A DNA stretch of 64,000 nucleotides, taken from the NCBI RefSeq assembly GCF_902706295.1, contig NZ_CACSJJ010000024.1:1-64000 (forward strand), given 5' to 3'. Each line of letters starts with the position of its first letter. The first letter of the stretch is position 1. The notes under the pieces are model-generated. The model did no database searches. It worked only from the letters and a program-made list of their open reading frames with translations, and was not told the DNA's origin. This document shows positions 55,383 to 63,925 of the stretch, piece by piece. Source of the stretch: Arthrobacter sp. 18067 (GTDB lineage Bacteria > Actinomycetota > Actinomycetes > Actinomycetales > Micrococcaceae). The position numbers and the translations under genes are program-made.

Positions 55383-57773
55383 ATGAAAATCGCAATCGTT
55401 GGAGGCGGCCCCGGCGGCCTGTACTTCGCAGCACTCATGAAGCAGCTGGACCCGTCGCACGACATCACGCTCTGGGAACGCAACGCTGCCAGCGACACCT
55501 TTGGCTTCGGCGTCGTCTTCTCCGATGAGACGCTGGGCGGCATCGGAAACGCCGATCCCGTGGTGGCCGAATACATGAGCCGCCGCTTTGCCCGCTGGTC
55601 CGATATCGACATCCACTTCCGCGACCAGATGATCACGGTGGGCGGCCAGGGCTTCGCTGCCATGAGCCGCAAGGAACTCCTGGAACTGCTCCAGCGCCGC
55701 TGCATCGAACTGAACGTGGACGTGCGGTTCAGCACCCTGGCACCGGCCATCGAAGAGCTGGAAGCCAACTACGATCTTGTGCTCGCTGCCGATGGCATCA
55801 ACTCGCAGATCCGTGCCAAGTACGCCGACTCCTTCAGGCCGAACCTGGACCCGCGGACCAATAAGTTCATGTGGCTCGGCACGGACCAGGTATTTGAGGC
55901 CTTCAAATTCTTCGTGAAGGAGACCGAGTGGGGCGTCATGCAGATCCACGGCTACCCCTACTCGGACGAGGGCTCCACGTTCATCGTGGAAATGCACCAG
56001 GACGTGTGGCACGCGGCAGGTTTCGACGAGACCGCCAACGAGGTCTTCCCTCCCGGCGTTTCGGATGAGAAAGCCATCGCCAAGATCCGGGAGATCTTCG
56101 CCGAGGAGCTGAACGGCTACGAGGTCCTGACCAACAATTCCAAGTGGATCAACTTCACCACGGTCCGCAATGAAAGCTGGCGCCACAACAACGTGGTGCT
56201 GCTGGGCGACGCCGCCCACACCGCTCACTTCTCCATCGGTTCCGGTACCAAGCTGGCCATGGAGGACTCCCTGGCGCTGGCTGCCTGCCTGCACGAGCAC
56301 CCGGACGTTGAGTCCGCTCTGGCGGCATACGAGGCCGAGCGCCGGCCTGTGGTCGCCTCCACCCAGCGTGCAGCACAGGCGTCGCTGGAGTGGTTCGAGC
56401 GCATCGGCCAGTACAAGGACCAGGACCCGACGCAGTTTGCGTTCAACCTGCTGACCCGCAGCCGCCGCATCACCCAAGAGAACCTTCGCCTGCGTGATCC
56501 CGAGTTCGCTGACGCCGTGGACCGCGACTTCGCAGAGTCACAGGGCCTCACCGAAGTTGCGCCCGCCATGTTCCAGCCGTTCCGCGTTGGCGGGCTGGAG
56601 CTCAAGAACCGCATTGTTGTCTCCCCGATGGACATGTACTCGGCCACGGACGGTATTCCGGGCGACTTCCACAAGGTGCACCTGGGCTCCAAAGCCCTCG
56701 GCGGTGCAGGCCTGGTCATGACCGAAATGGTTTGCGTCTCCGAGGCCGGCCGCATCACCCCGGGCTGCAGCGGCCTGTACACAGACGATCAACGCGATAG
56801 CTGGAAGGAAATCGTGGACTTCGTTCACAGCCGCTCCACCGCCAAGATCGGAGCCCAGCTGGGCCACTCCGGCCGCAAGGGCTCCACCAAGCTCATGTGG
56901 GAGGGCATCGACCAGCCGCTCGAGTCCGGCAACTGGACTGCGGTTGGACCCTCTGCGCTGCCGTACAGCCCGGAGAACCAGACGCCCGTGGAGCTGGATC
57001 GCGCCGGCATGGATGCCATCAAGGCGGAGTTCGTGGCCTCGACTGTCCGCGCAGAGCAGGCAGGCTTCGACCTCCTGGAAATCCATGCCGCCCACGGCTA
57101 CCTGCTGTCCTCCTTCCTTTCGCCGGTGTCCAACAAGCGGACCGATGAATACGGTGGCAGCTTGGAGAACCGGCTGCGGTTCCCGTTGGAAGTGTTCGAC
57201 GCCGTTCGCGCGGCATGGCCTGCCAGCAAACCAGTGACGGTGCGTATCTCCGCCACAGACTGGATCGAGGGTGGCAACACTTCCGACGATTCGATTGAGA
57301 TTGCCCGCGCCTTCGTGGCGCACGGCGCGGCCGGACTGGATGTTTCCACCGGGCAGGTCGCCAAGGAAGAGAAGCCCGCCTTCGGCCGCAGCTACCAGAC
57401 GCCGTTTGCCGATCGCATCCGCCAGGAAGTTGCCGCTCCGGCAGGCGTGGCTGTGATCGCCGTCGGTGCCATCTCCAGCTACGACGACGTGAACTCCATC
57501 CTCTTGGCGGGCCGTGCGGACCTCATTGCCTTGGGCCGTACGCACCTCTACGATCCCCAGTGGACCCTGCATGCCGCCGCCGAACAGGAGTACCAGGGTC
57601 CCGGCGCCCAGTGGATTCCGCAGTTCCGCGCCGGCCGACGCAAGCCGCCGAGCTCGCGCACTGACGCGGTTCGTCCGCGCCTGTCCTTGCTGAAAGAAGC
57701 TGACATCGAAGAGGTCAACACCCACCTCCGCTGGACTCCGGAGTCCGCCGCCGCATCGGTTTTGGTGAAGTAG
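55383..57773 (+). CDS. Bifunctional salicylyl/anthraniloyl-CoA monooxygenase-reductase
   Basis: A 796-residue fusion. Residues ~1-385 form a class A flavin monooxygenase: FAD loop AIVGGGPGGLYFA, and VLLGDAAHTAHFSIGSG near residue 270. This half is like salicylyl-CoA 5-hydroxylase. Residues ~395-770 form an old-yellow-enzyme-type TIM barrel starting FQPFRVGGLELKNRIVVSPM, with AQLGHSGRKG and LLEIHAAHGYLL. This is the architecture of 2-aminobenzoyl-CoA monooxygenase/reductase, which hydroxylates and then reduces anthraniloyl-CoA, and of relatives that act on salicylyl-CoA. The preceding ligase would supply the substrate. The gap to the transporter is two bases. Confidence 0.88.
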   Translation: MKIAIVGGGPGGLYFAALMKQLDPSHDITLWERNAASDTFGFGVVFSDETLGGIGNADPVVAEYMSRRFARWSDIDIHFRDQMITVGGQGFAAMSRKELLELLQRRCIELNVDVRFSTLAPAIEELEANYDLVLAADGINSQIRAKYADSFRPNLDPRTNKFMWLGTDQVFEAFKFFVKETEWGVMQIHGYPYSDEGSTFIVEMHQDVWHAAGFDETANEVFPPGVSDEKAIAKIREIFAEELNGYEVLTNNSKWINFTTVRNESWRHNNVVLLGDAAHTAHFSIGSGTKLAMEDSLALAACLHEHPDVESALAAYEAERRPVVASTQRAAQASLEWFERIGQYKDQDPTQFAFNLLTRSRRITQENLRLRDPEFADAVDRDFAESQGLTEVAPAMFQPFRVGGLELKNRIVVSPMDMYSATDGIPGDFHKVHLGSKALGGAGLVMTEMVCVSEAGRITPGCSGLYTDDQRDSWKEIVDFVHSRSTAKIGAQLGHSGRKGSTKLMWEGIDQPLESGNWTAVGPSALPYSPENQTPVELDRAGMDAIKAEFVASTVRAEQAGFDLLEIHAAHGYLLSSFLSPVSNKRTDEYGGSLENRLRFPLEVFDAVRAAWPASKPVTVRISATDWIEGGNTSDDSIEIARAFVAHGAAGLDVSTGQVAKEEKPAFGRSYQTPFADRIRQEVAAPAGVAVIAVGAISSYDDVNSILLAGRADLIALGRTHLYDPQWTLHAAAEQEYQGPGAQWIPQFRAGRRKPPSSRTDAVRPRLSLLKEADIEEVNTHLRWTPESAAASVLVK

Positions 57774-57775
57774 CC

Positions 57776-59146
57776 ATGGCCACCGCACCGGTCAACGACT
57801 GGAACGTGCCCAAGAAGACCACCGGCCTGGTGTTGTTCTGCTGCTGGCTCGCGATCCTCGCCGAAGGGTACGACGTCGGTGTTCTCGGAGCCATCCTTCC
57901 CGCCCTCGCCGAGTACAAGGAATGGAACCTCAGCCCGCTGGCTCTCGGCGGACTCGGGTCATATGCCTTGATCGGCATGCTTATTGGCGCCCTGTTCATC
58001 GGCACGCTCAGCGACCTGGTGGGTCGCAGGAAGATGCTCCTGGCTTCCATGGTGATCTTTACCATCACGCAGGCGGGAGCAGCGTGGGCTCCCACTCCGG
58101 AACTGTTCGGCATCTTCCGCCTGATTGGTGGCCTGGGCATGGGCGGTGTCATTCCGGTGGCAGCGGCCTTGACCATCGAGTACTCGGCACCGAACAAGCG
58201 CTCCTTCAACTACGGCCTCATGTACTCCGGCTACTCGCTGGGCATCGTAGCGGCTGCGCTGGCTGCACTGTTCGTGCTGCCCGTGGGTGGATGGCGCGCC
58301 GTTATCGCGATCGGTGCCGCGCCGGTGGTTCTCCTCCCCATCATCTGGAAGTTCCTGCCGGAGTCCCTCGAGTTCCTTGAATCCAAGGGCCGGAAGTCCG
58401 AGGCGAAGGCCTTGGCTGCCAGACTGCAGATCGCGGATTACCGGCCGGTGGTCCCGGTCCCGCCAGCGGCCACTGCTGCCCAAGGCGGTCAGGCTGATCC
58501 GTGGTGGAAGACCATCACCACCATGTTCTCCCCGAAGTACCTGCGTTCCACCGTGTTCTTCTGGATCTCGCTCTTCTGCGGCCTGGTCCTCGTTTACGGC
58601 CTGAACACATGGCTGCCGAGCATCATGAAGAAGGCCGGTTACGACCTCGGTTCTTCCTTGACGTTCCTCCTGGTCTTCAGCCTGGCATCGGCCATCGGCG
58701 GCCTGCTCCTGGGCCGCGCTGCCGACAAGTACGGCAAGAAGCTCATCCTGGTGGTCTTCTACATCCTGGGCGGACTGGGCATCATGCTCCTGGTCTTCCC
58801 GAACACCATGGTGGTCAACCTGCTGTTCGTCGCCTTCGCAGGGGTGGGTTCCATCTCTACGTCACTGGTCCTCACTGGCTACATCGCCGATTACTACCCG
58901 GCCAAGGTTCGCGGCACGGCCACGGGTTGGGCTTTGAGCTTTGCCCGGCTGGGTGCCATTTCCGGACCGTTGATCGGTGGCTGGATCGCCGGTTCGAAGC
59001 TGCCTTTCGAGGCCAACTTCGCGATCTTCGCCGGCATCGCAGTACTTGCGGCAGGCGCCGTGGCAATGATTCCCAAGCCACAGCCCGAGGTGCCCGTGAC
59101 CGTCGTCGACGTCGACCCTGACGACGCCAGCGTCGGCGCCCGCTAG
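57776..59146 (+). CDS. AAHS-family aromatic-acid:H+ symporter
   Basis: A 456-residue, 12-segment MFS protein. The TM1 motif LAEGYDVGVLGAILP carries the Asp typical of aromatic acid symporters (BenK, PcaK), and the loop GTLSDLVGRRKMLL is the MFS A-motif. GLMYSGYSLG and the 5-6 loop PESLEFLESKGR are also family-like. It starts two bases after the monooxygenase gene, so it is surely the importer of the cluster's aromatic acid. Confidence 0.9.
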   Translation: MATAPVNDWNVPKKTTGLVLFCCWLAILAEGYDVGVLGAILPALAEYKEWNLSPLALGGLGSYALIGMLIGALFIGTLSDLVGRRKMLLASMVIFTITQAGAAWAPTPELFGIFRLIGGLGMGGVIPVAAALTIEYSAPNKRSFNYGLMYSGYSLGIVAAALAALFVLPVGGWRAVIAIGAAPVVLLPIIWKFLPESLEFLESKGRKSEAKALAARLQIADYRPVVPVPPAATAAQGGQADPWWKTITTMFSPKYLRSTVFFWISLFCGLVLVYGLNTWLPSIMKKAGYDLGSSLTFLLVFSLASAIGGLLLGRAADKYGKKLILVVFYILGGLGIMLLVFPNTMVVNLLFVAFAGVGSISTSLVLTGYIADYYPAKVRGTATGWALSFARLGAISGPLIGGWIAGSKLPFEANFAIFAGIAVLAAGAVAMIPKPQPEVPVTVVDVDPDDASVGAR

Positions 59147-59155
59147 GAGCAAATC

Positions 59156-59563
59156 GTGGACAGGTTTCCGGAGGCGTGCATCGAGCGAACGGTGGAATGG
59201 GTGGACACCGACGCCTCCGGACACCAGCACAACTCGGCCATCCTGCGCTGGGTCGAAGCTGCGGAAGCTGAGCTGTTCCGGAAGCTGGAGCTACCGGATT
59301 ACTTCCCCAGCGCTCCCCGCGTCCAGCAAGTGATCAACTACAAGGCCAAGCTGTGGTTCGGCCAGCGCATCACCGCCACGGTGAAGATCCACGCGCTCGG
59401 CCGAACCTCGCTGACCTTGGCTTTCGAAGTGACGTCCGACGCCGGCGACGTCGCCGCGTATGGGACGGTCACCACCGTCCATGTCCCCAACGGCACTACT
59501 GCGGCGCAGCCTTGGCCGGAACATTTGGTCCGCGCCGTAAAGGGTGTGCCGGCAAGCGAATAG
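59156..59563 (+). CDS. 4HBT-type hotdog thioesterase
   Basis: A 135-residue hotdog-fold protein (RTVEWVDTDASGHQHNSAILRWVEAAEAELF), with the Asp of VDTDASGHQH in the place of the 4-hydroxybenzoyl-CoA thioesterase catalytic residue. It would hydrolyse aroyl-CoA esters. It is the second thioesterase in the cluster. GTG at 59156 follows TAGGAG. It is last of the plus-strand operon and a perfect 23-bp hairpin follows at once. Confidence 0.83.
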   Translation: MDRFPEACIERTVEWVDTDASGHQHNSAILRWVEAAEAELFRKLELPDYFPSAPRVQQVINYKAKLWFGQRITATVKIHALGRTSLTLAFEVTSDAGDVAAYGTVTTVHVPNGTTAAQPWPEHLVRAVKGVPASE

Positions 59564-59568
59564 TCCCC

Positions 59569-59627
59569 CCGAGGTGGCACTTGATGACAATGCCCAGGCC
59601 CAGGATTGTCATCAAGTGCCACCTCGG
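59569..59627. terminator. Perfect 23-bp hairpin between convergent genes
   Basis: Arms 59569-59591 and 59605-59627 are perfectly complementary over 23 bp with a 13-base loop. It lies directly between the convergent thioesterase and VOC genes and is the obvious transcription stop for both. There is no T tract. Confidence 0.7.
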
Positions 59628-59637
59628 CGTGTTCTCT

Positions 59638-60423
59638 CTAGGACTCGATGACTTGGCTGATGGCCAGGACACCGCCGCTGGGATCAGCCAGCACAGCGTT
59701 GCGGAAGCCCGGAGCATCAGTGGGCGGCATCAGCAGTGAGCCGCCCAGCTCAACAACGCGGCGGGCCACAGCGTCCGTGTCCGAAACCTGGACGTTGACG
59801 GCCCAGTGGGGTGGCACGCCGGACGTGGGGTCGGCTGCGGTCGCCACGGCAACGACGTCATCGGTCAACGTTGGATGGGCGGCCCGGCGCGTACTTCCGG
59901 CCAAGTGCCACAGTCCGATGCCCGCGGGTGCCATCTCCAACCGCCACCCGAAGACGGTTGCGTAGAACTTCTCTGCAGCGGCAATGTCCGGGGTATGCAG
60001 GGCACTCATCTGCCACGCGCCCGGGGCATCAAGAATTCCCGCGGCCAGAGGCTTGCTACCGGCACGTACGCCGAAGGGTGCGCCGCTGGGGTCGGCGAGC
60101 AAAGCCGTGCGCTCACCGTCGCCTCCCTCGACGGGTCCAACCAGCAGGGTTCCCCCGGCTTCACCCACGCGGCCCACCGTTGTGTCGAGGTCATCCACGA
60201 GGAAGTACGTGGCCCATGCTCCGCGATCCAGCATTGGCGGGGCCTGCCCCACTCCCGCTACGCGTCGTCCACCGAGCCGGGCCACCCTGTATCCAAGGTC
60301 AGTGGGCTCATCGAATTCCCAGCCGAAGAGCGATCCGTAGAACGCTACGGCTGCCTCCGGGTCAGGCTGAAGTGACTCGATCCAACAGGGCTCACCCAGG
60401 ACGTAGGAAACCGCATCGGTCAT
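59638..60423 (-). CDS. Two-domain VOC-family protein
   Basis: A 261-residue protein of two glyoxalase/VOC units. Each begins with a strand and helix ending in a fyxxxFGW pattern (FYGSLFGWEF; FYATVFGWRLE). Each holds a LADPSGAPFG/LADPSGGVLA segment near its end. Members range from lyases and dioxygenases to drug-binding proteins, so function is open. ATG at 60423 follows GGAGG. It is divergent from the PaaX-like gene. A similar protein is encoded at 61462. Confidence 0.82.
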   Translation of the reverse strand: MTDAVSYVLGEPCWIESLQPDPEAAVAFYGSLFGWEFDEPTDLGYRVARLGGRRVAGVGQAPPMLDRGAWATYFLVDDLDTTVGRVGEAGGTLLVGPVEGGDGERTALLADPSGAPFGVRAGSKPLAAGILDAPGAWQMSALHTPDIAAAEKFYATVFGWRLEMAPAGIGLWHLAGSTRRAAHPTLTDDVVAVATAADPTSGVPPHWAVNVQVSDTDAVARRVVELGGSLLMPPTDAPGFRNAVLADPSGGVLAISQVIES

Positions 60424-60546
60424 GGCGTGGAACCTCCAAGGAATATGTGGCCGGACGCCGCTCAGCCTACGCCGACCACACACGGTCCCGCACCTATGAT
60501 GAACTGGACTGGCGCCTGATTGGGGCGCGGAAATGAGGCTCTTTCG

Positions 60547-61431
60547 ATGTTCGCCGTCCCGGCACCCCCGGTGCGCCACCAGCAGCTGCTCGTTACGATC
60601 TTCGGCCTTTATGGCCGGAACGCCGGCGATGCCTTGCCGGTCTCCGCGCTGATCTCCATGCTGGGCTCGCTCGGTTACGACGCTCCGGGCGTGAGGTCGT
60701 CGGTCTCCAGGCTCAAGGCCAAGGGCGTGCTGAAGAGCGTCCGGGAGGATGGAATCGCCAAGTACAAGATTTCCGAGTCCATCAGCGATGTGTTCCGTGA
60801 AGGTGACCGGCGGATCTTCGCGCCGGAACCGCCGGCCCCCGTGGACACCTGGGTACTTGCTGTTTTCTCGGTGCCGGAATCGATGCGCAACCGCCGGCAC
60901 CAACTGCGTTCCGCGTTGCTGGCCTTGGGGTTTGGTTCCGTGGCCAACGGCGTGTGGATCGCACCGGCCCACAAACTGGAGCAAGCCCGGGAACGGCTCA
61001 CTGCCGGGGGGCTGATCGAGTTCGTGGATCTGTTCCGGAGCGACTACGTTTTCGACGGTCCAATGCGGCCCAAAATCTCGGAATGGTGGGACCTCAAGGA
61101 ACTCGATGAGCAGTTCACCGAGTTCCTTGAGCTGTATGAAGGTGCGGAGCGGCAATGGACCGAGAGCATTGGCGACGATCCTGAAGCGGCTCTGGCTGAG
61201 TCCACGGAAGAGCTGCGGCGCGACGCATTCCGCTACTACATTCCGATGCTCACCATGTGGCGCAAGTTCCCGTACCGGGACCCGAACCTCCCCGCCGACT
61301 ACCTCCCGCCGGAGTGGCACGGACCGGCCGTACGCCGCACGTTCCAAGCAGTGCACCGTCTGGCCGCACCCCTCGCCGCGGCCCACGCACATGAGATCAT
61401 CACCGAAGCCTTGAATCCCGCAGCGGCCTGA
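60547..61431 (+). CDS. PaaX-family transcriptional regulator
   Basis: A 294-residue regulator. The N-terminal winged helix covers VRHQQLLVTIFGLYGR...SALISMLGSLGYDAPGVRSSVSRLKAKGVLKS. The middle domain is typical of PaaX (TWVLAVFSVPESMRNRRHQLRSALLALGFG), and the PaaX-C part follows. PaaX is known to respond to phenylacetyl-CoA, so a relative near a CoA-ligase/CoA-monooxygenase cluster may sense an aroyl-CoA. ATG at 60547 is chosen over TTG 60520. It is divergent from the first VOC gene. Target genes are inferred. Confidence 0.85.
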   Translation: MFAVPAPPVRHQQLLVTIFGLYGRNAGDALPVSALISMLGSLGYDAPGVRSSVSRLKAKGVLKSVREDGIAKYKISESISDVFREGDRRIFAPEPPAPVDTWVLAVFSVPESMRNRRHQLRSALLALGFGSVANGVWIAPAHKLEQARERLTAGGLIEFVDLFRSDYVFDGPMRPKISEWWDLKELDEQFTEFLELYEGAERQWTESIGDDPEAALAESTEELRRDAFRYYIPMLTMWRKFPYRDPNLPADYLPPEWHGPAVRRTFQAVHRLAAPLAAAHAHEIITEALNPAAA

Positions 61432-61461
61432 TCGCAGCGGCCTGACTAATCTCCCGCCGCC

Positions 61462-62244
61462 CTACTCGCTGGTTCGTGGGGCATCGATGACGCCGAATAC
61501 TTCACCCTGCGGTGCCCGCACAACCACCATCCGGCCCATGGTACTGTCCTCCACTGGACCCAAAAGGGTAGCGCCAAGCTCTACTGCCCGGGTAGCAGTA
61601 CCTTCGACGTAGTCGCTGGCGAACCAGGTCATCCAGTGGTTGGGCACGTCATCGGGAAGAGCGGTGTCGTGGTGCATTCCGCCGACTTCCCGCCCATCCA
61701 GTGGCCTGCGAACAGTCGAGTAGACAAGGCCTTCTTCGGTGACGTCCTGGTAGCTGACGTCGAAGACTTCCGAGTAGAAGGTACGGGCCGTGGAGTAATC
61801 ACGGGTGTGGAGTTCGTTCCAGCAGAGGGCGCCGTGCTCATTGACGCGTTCAGCCCCGATGTGGGATCCAGCCTGCCAGACGCCAAAAACCGCGCCGACG
61901 CTGTCAAGTGCCAAGGCCATGCGGCCTGATTCCATCACGTCAAAAGGAGGAGCAAGGAGTTGCCCGCCGGCAGCGCTGATCTTCTTGGCCGTGACGTCAA
62001 CATCGTCCGAGGCCAGGTAGGTGGTCCAGGCGGTGGGCATACCCGGTTCCTGTTTGGGGCCTACTCCGGCCACGGCGCGGCCCCTCACGTACGCCAGGTT
62101 GTAGTCACCGGCGTCCTGGCCGCCGGACACGAATTCCCAGCCAAACAGGTCTGCGTAAAAGGCCTTCGCTTCGGCAAGGTCGTCTACACCCAGGTCCACC
62201 CACATGGGAGTTGCTGCGGGCCAGCTGGAGATTTTGGTGGACAT
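61462..62244 (-). CDS. Two-domain VOC-family protein
   Basis: A 260-residue protein of two VOC units, related in layout to the one at 59638. Unit one has WVDLGVDDLAEAKAFYADLFGWEF; unit two has CWNELHTRDYSTARTFYSEVFDVSY. It ends in RAPQGEVFGVIDAP. ATG at 62244 follows GAGGAGT; the longer frame crosses the inverted repeat upstream. Convergent with the PaaX-like gene. Substrate unknown. Confidence 0.82.
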   Translation of the reverse strand: MSTKISSWPAATPMWVDLGVDDLAEAKAFYADLFGWEFVSGGQDAGDYNLAYVRGRAVAGVGPKQEPGMPTAWTTYLASDDVDVTAKKISAAGGQLLAPPFDVMESGRMALALDSVGAVFGVWQAGSHIGAERVNEHGALCWNELHTRDYSTARTFYSEVFDVSYQDVTEEGLVYSTVRRPLDGREVGGMHHDTALPDDVPNHWMTWFASDYVEGTATRAVELGATLLGPVEDSTMGRMVVVRAPQGEVFGVIDAPRTSE

Positions 62245-62276
62245 GGGACTCCTCGGATAGGGGCTCTTAGGGCGAA

Positions 62277-62322
62277 GCTGCTTCCCCAGATGCCCGATGC
62301 GCCAAGCATCTGAGGAAGCAGC
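62277..62322. repeat. 17-bp inverted repeat upstream of the VOC gene
   Basis: Arms 62277-62293 and 62306-62322 pair with one mismatch around a 12-base loop (GCTGCTTCC...GGAAGCAGC). It is 33 bases before the minus-strand VOC start and could be an operator or leader hairpin. Confidence 0.45.
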
Positions 62323-62410
62323 CACCCATAAAGTGCACCCTGGACCCGTTTCATGACACCGTTTCCGCCGCTATTTCACGGCAGAGAGCTGTCAGCAGCC
62401 CAAAATAGGG

Positions 62411-62441
62411 CGGCGGGCAAGCGCAAGATGCTTGCCCGCCG
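62411..62441 (-). terminator. Hairpin after the F420/NADP-reductase-like gene
   Basis: A perfect 12-bp stem (62411-62422 with 62430-62441) and 7-base loop, 15 bases after the minus-strand stop codon. On that strand it is followed by CCCTATTTTGG, a weak T-rich tail. Confidence 0.65.
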
Positions 62442-62455
62442 TCGTGAGTTAAGGA

Positions 62456-63097
62456 CTAGACCGTGCGCGTGGCCTTGGCGAGGTTCTCGCGGAGTTCATC
62501 CGCGTTCTGCCGGATGACGTACGCGGGACGGTCGCGTTCGACGCGCCAACTGTCTTCCAGAGGGCCGACGTTGACGGTGTCGAAGCCGAATTCGTCGTAG
62601 AGCTTGGTGACGAGTTGGGCGGCTTCCGGGAAGTCGCTGGAGGTGGCCAGGGCGCGTCGGTTCGGCGTGCCGGCCGGGGCGCCGTCGGTGGTGATTTCCT
62701 TGGCGAAGATGTGGTTGAAGCCCTTGGCCACCTTGGACGTGGGAAGGTGCTTTTGGAGTAGGCCGGAGGTGGTGGCTTCGCCGTTGTCCAGCTCGGGAAT
62801 GCGACCGTCGCGCTCCCAGTAATAGTTGTTGGTGTCGATGACGATCTTGCCTTCGAGCGGCTCCACGGGAATGCCCTGATAGTTCTTGAGGGGGACGGTC
62901 ACGACGGCGAAATCACCCGCCGCCGCTGCCTCGCCTGCCGTCGCGGCCCGGGCGCGCGGCCCCAGTTCTGCGACCAGCTCGCCGAGCGTTTCGGGCCCCC
63001 GCGAGTTGCTGATCACGACGTCGTAGCCCAGTTCCACTGCCTTGCGTGCAACCTGGCTGCCAATGTGTCCTGCACCTATGATTCCGATTGTTGTCAT
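62456..63097 (-). CDS. NADPH-dependent F420 reductase-like / NAD(P)-binding protein
   Basis: A 213-residue Rossmann protein starting MTTIGIIGAGHIGSQVARKAVELGYDVVISNSRGPE, the F420-oxidoreductase N-terminal fold. VTVPLKNYQGIP and IDTNNYYWERDG continue the pattern of predicted dinucleotide-binding oxidoreductases. It may move hydride between NADP and F420 or reduce another substrate. The length is that of short actinobacterial members. ATG at 63097 follows AGGGAT. No partner gene is adjacent. Confidence 0.78.
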   Translation of the reverse strand: MTTIGIIGAGHIGSQVARKAVELGYDVVISNSRGPETLGELVAELGPRARAATAGEAAAAGDFAVVTVPLKNYQGIPVEPLEGKIVIDTNNYYWERDGRIPELDNGEATTSGLLQKHLPTSKVAKGFNHIFAKEITTDGAPAGTPNRRALATSSDFPEAAQLVTKLYDEFGFDTVNVGPLEDSWRVERDRPAYVIRQNADELRENLAKATRTV

Positions 63098-63161
63098 ATC
63101 CCTGCCAACAAGAAGTTGCAGACGCGTATTTCCCGCGTTACGCATTATGTCGTGGGCGGCC

Positions 63162-63197
63162 CACTTCCCGTGTCACTTCCCGTGTCACTTCCCGCGC
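63162..63197. repeat. Three tandem 12-bp repeats before the HAD gene
   Basis: CACTTCCCGTGT occurs at 63162-63173 and 63174-63185, and CACTTCCCGCGC at 63186-63197, ending 27 bases before the HAD start. Direct repeats so placed could be regulator sites or slippage products. Confidence 0.7.
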
Positions 63198-63223
63198 GAG
63201 GAGATGATAAGTAGTCTGATGGA

Positions 63224-63925
63224 ATGCCCGGTTCAGCAAAAGACAAAAAGTGCGGCGTCCTCTTCGATGTGGACGGGACACTGATTGATTCCAGTTATTT
63301 TCATGCCATGGCGTGGTGGCAGGCGTTCCGCCGGGAAGGGCTGGACATGGAGATGTCCGCCATCCACCGGCGCGTAGGCATGGGAGGCGACAAACTCATC
63401 CGAAGCCTTGTACCTGATTGCCCCCGGGACATGCAGGAGGACCTGAAATCGGCGCACGGGGCTGTCTTCTCAACATTTTGGCCCACGCTGCGGCCCTTCG
63501 AATCGGTTCGTGACCTCCTTTCGGCATGCTCGGAGGCTGGCCTGGCGGTAGGCCTGGCATCGTCGGCGCAAAAGCGCGACCTCGAAGTGAGCCGGCACAT
63601 CCTCGACGCCGGATCCTCCATTGATGCCTGGACCAGCTCCGACGATGCTGAGGAAAGCAAGCCCGCGCCGGACATCCTGGTCGCGTGCCTCGAGAAGCTT
63701 GGCGTCAGCCCGGAGGATGCCGTTTTTGTTGGCGACGCAGTCTGGGATGTGAAAGCGGGCGGAGCCATCGGCGTGCCCGTGGTTGCCCTGACCTGCGGCG
63801 GGATCAGCGAGGCGGAGCTGCGCGACGCAGGTGCCGCGGAGGTCTATGACAACCCGCGGCACCTGCTGGAGCACCTCGAAACCAGCATCATTGGCCGGTT
63901 GGTGGCGGGGACAGCCGGCGCCTAG
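63224..63925 (+). CDS. HAD-superfamily phosphatase (phosphoglucomutase-like subclass)
   Basis: A 233-residue HAD hydrolase. Motif I is GVLFDVDGTLIDSSYFH with the two Asp, motif II is GLASSAQ, motif III Lys is in ESKPAPD, and motif IV is VFVGDAVWDVKAG. The helical cap of ~65 residues after motif I places it with beta-phosphoglucomutase/phosphoglycolate-phosphatase types. Substrate not predictable. ATG at 63224, with GATGATAAG upstream as a weak site; three tandem repeats lie just upstream. Confidence 0.88.
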   Translation: MPGSAKDKKCGVLFDVDGTLIDSSYFHAMAWWQAFRREGLDMEMSAIHRRVGMGGDKLIRSLVPDCPRDMQEDLKSAHGAVFSTFWPTLRPFESVRDLLSACSEAGLAVGLASSAQKRDLEVSRHILDAGSSIDAWTSSDDAEESKPAPDILVACLEKLGVSPEDAVFVGDAVWDVKAGGAIGVPVVALTCGGISEAELRDAGAAEVYDNPRHLLEHLETSIIGRLVAGTAGA

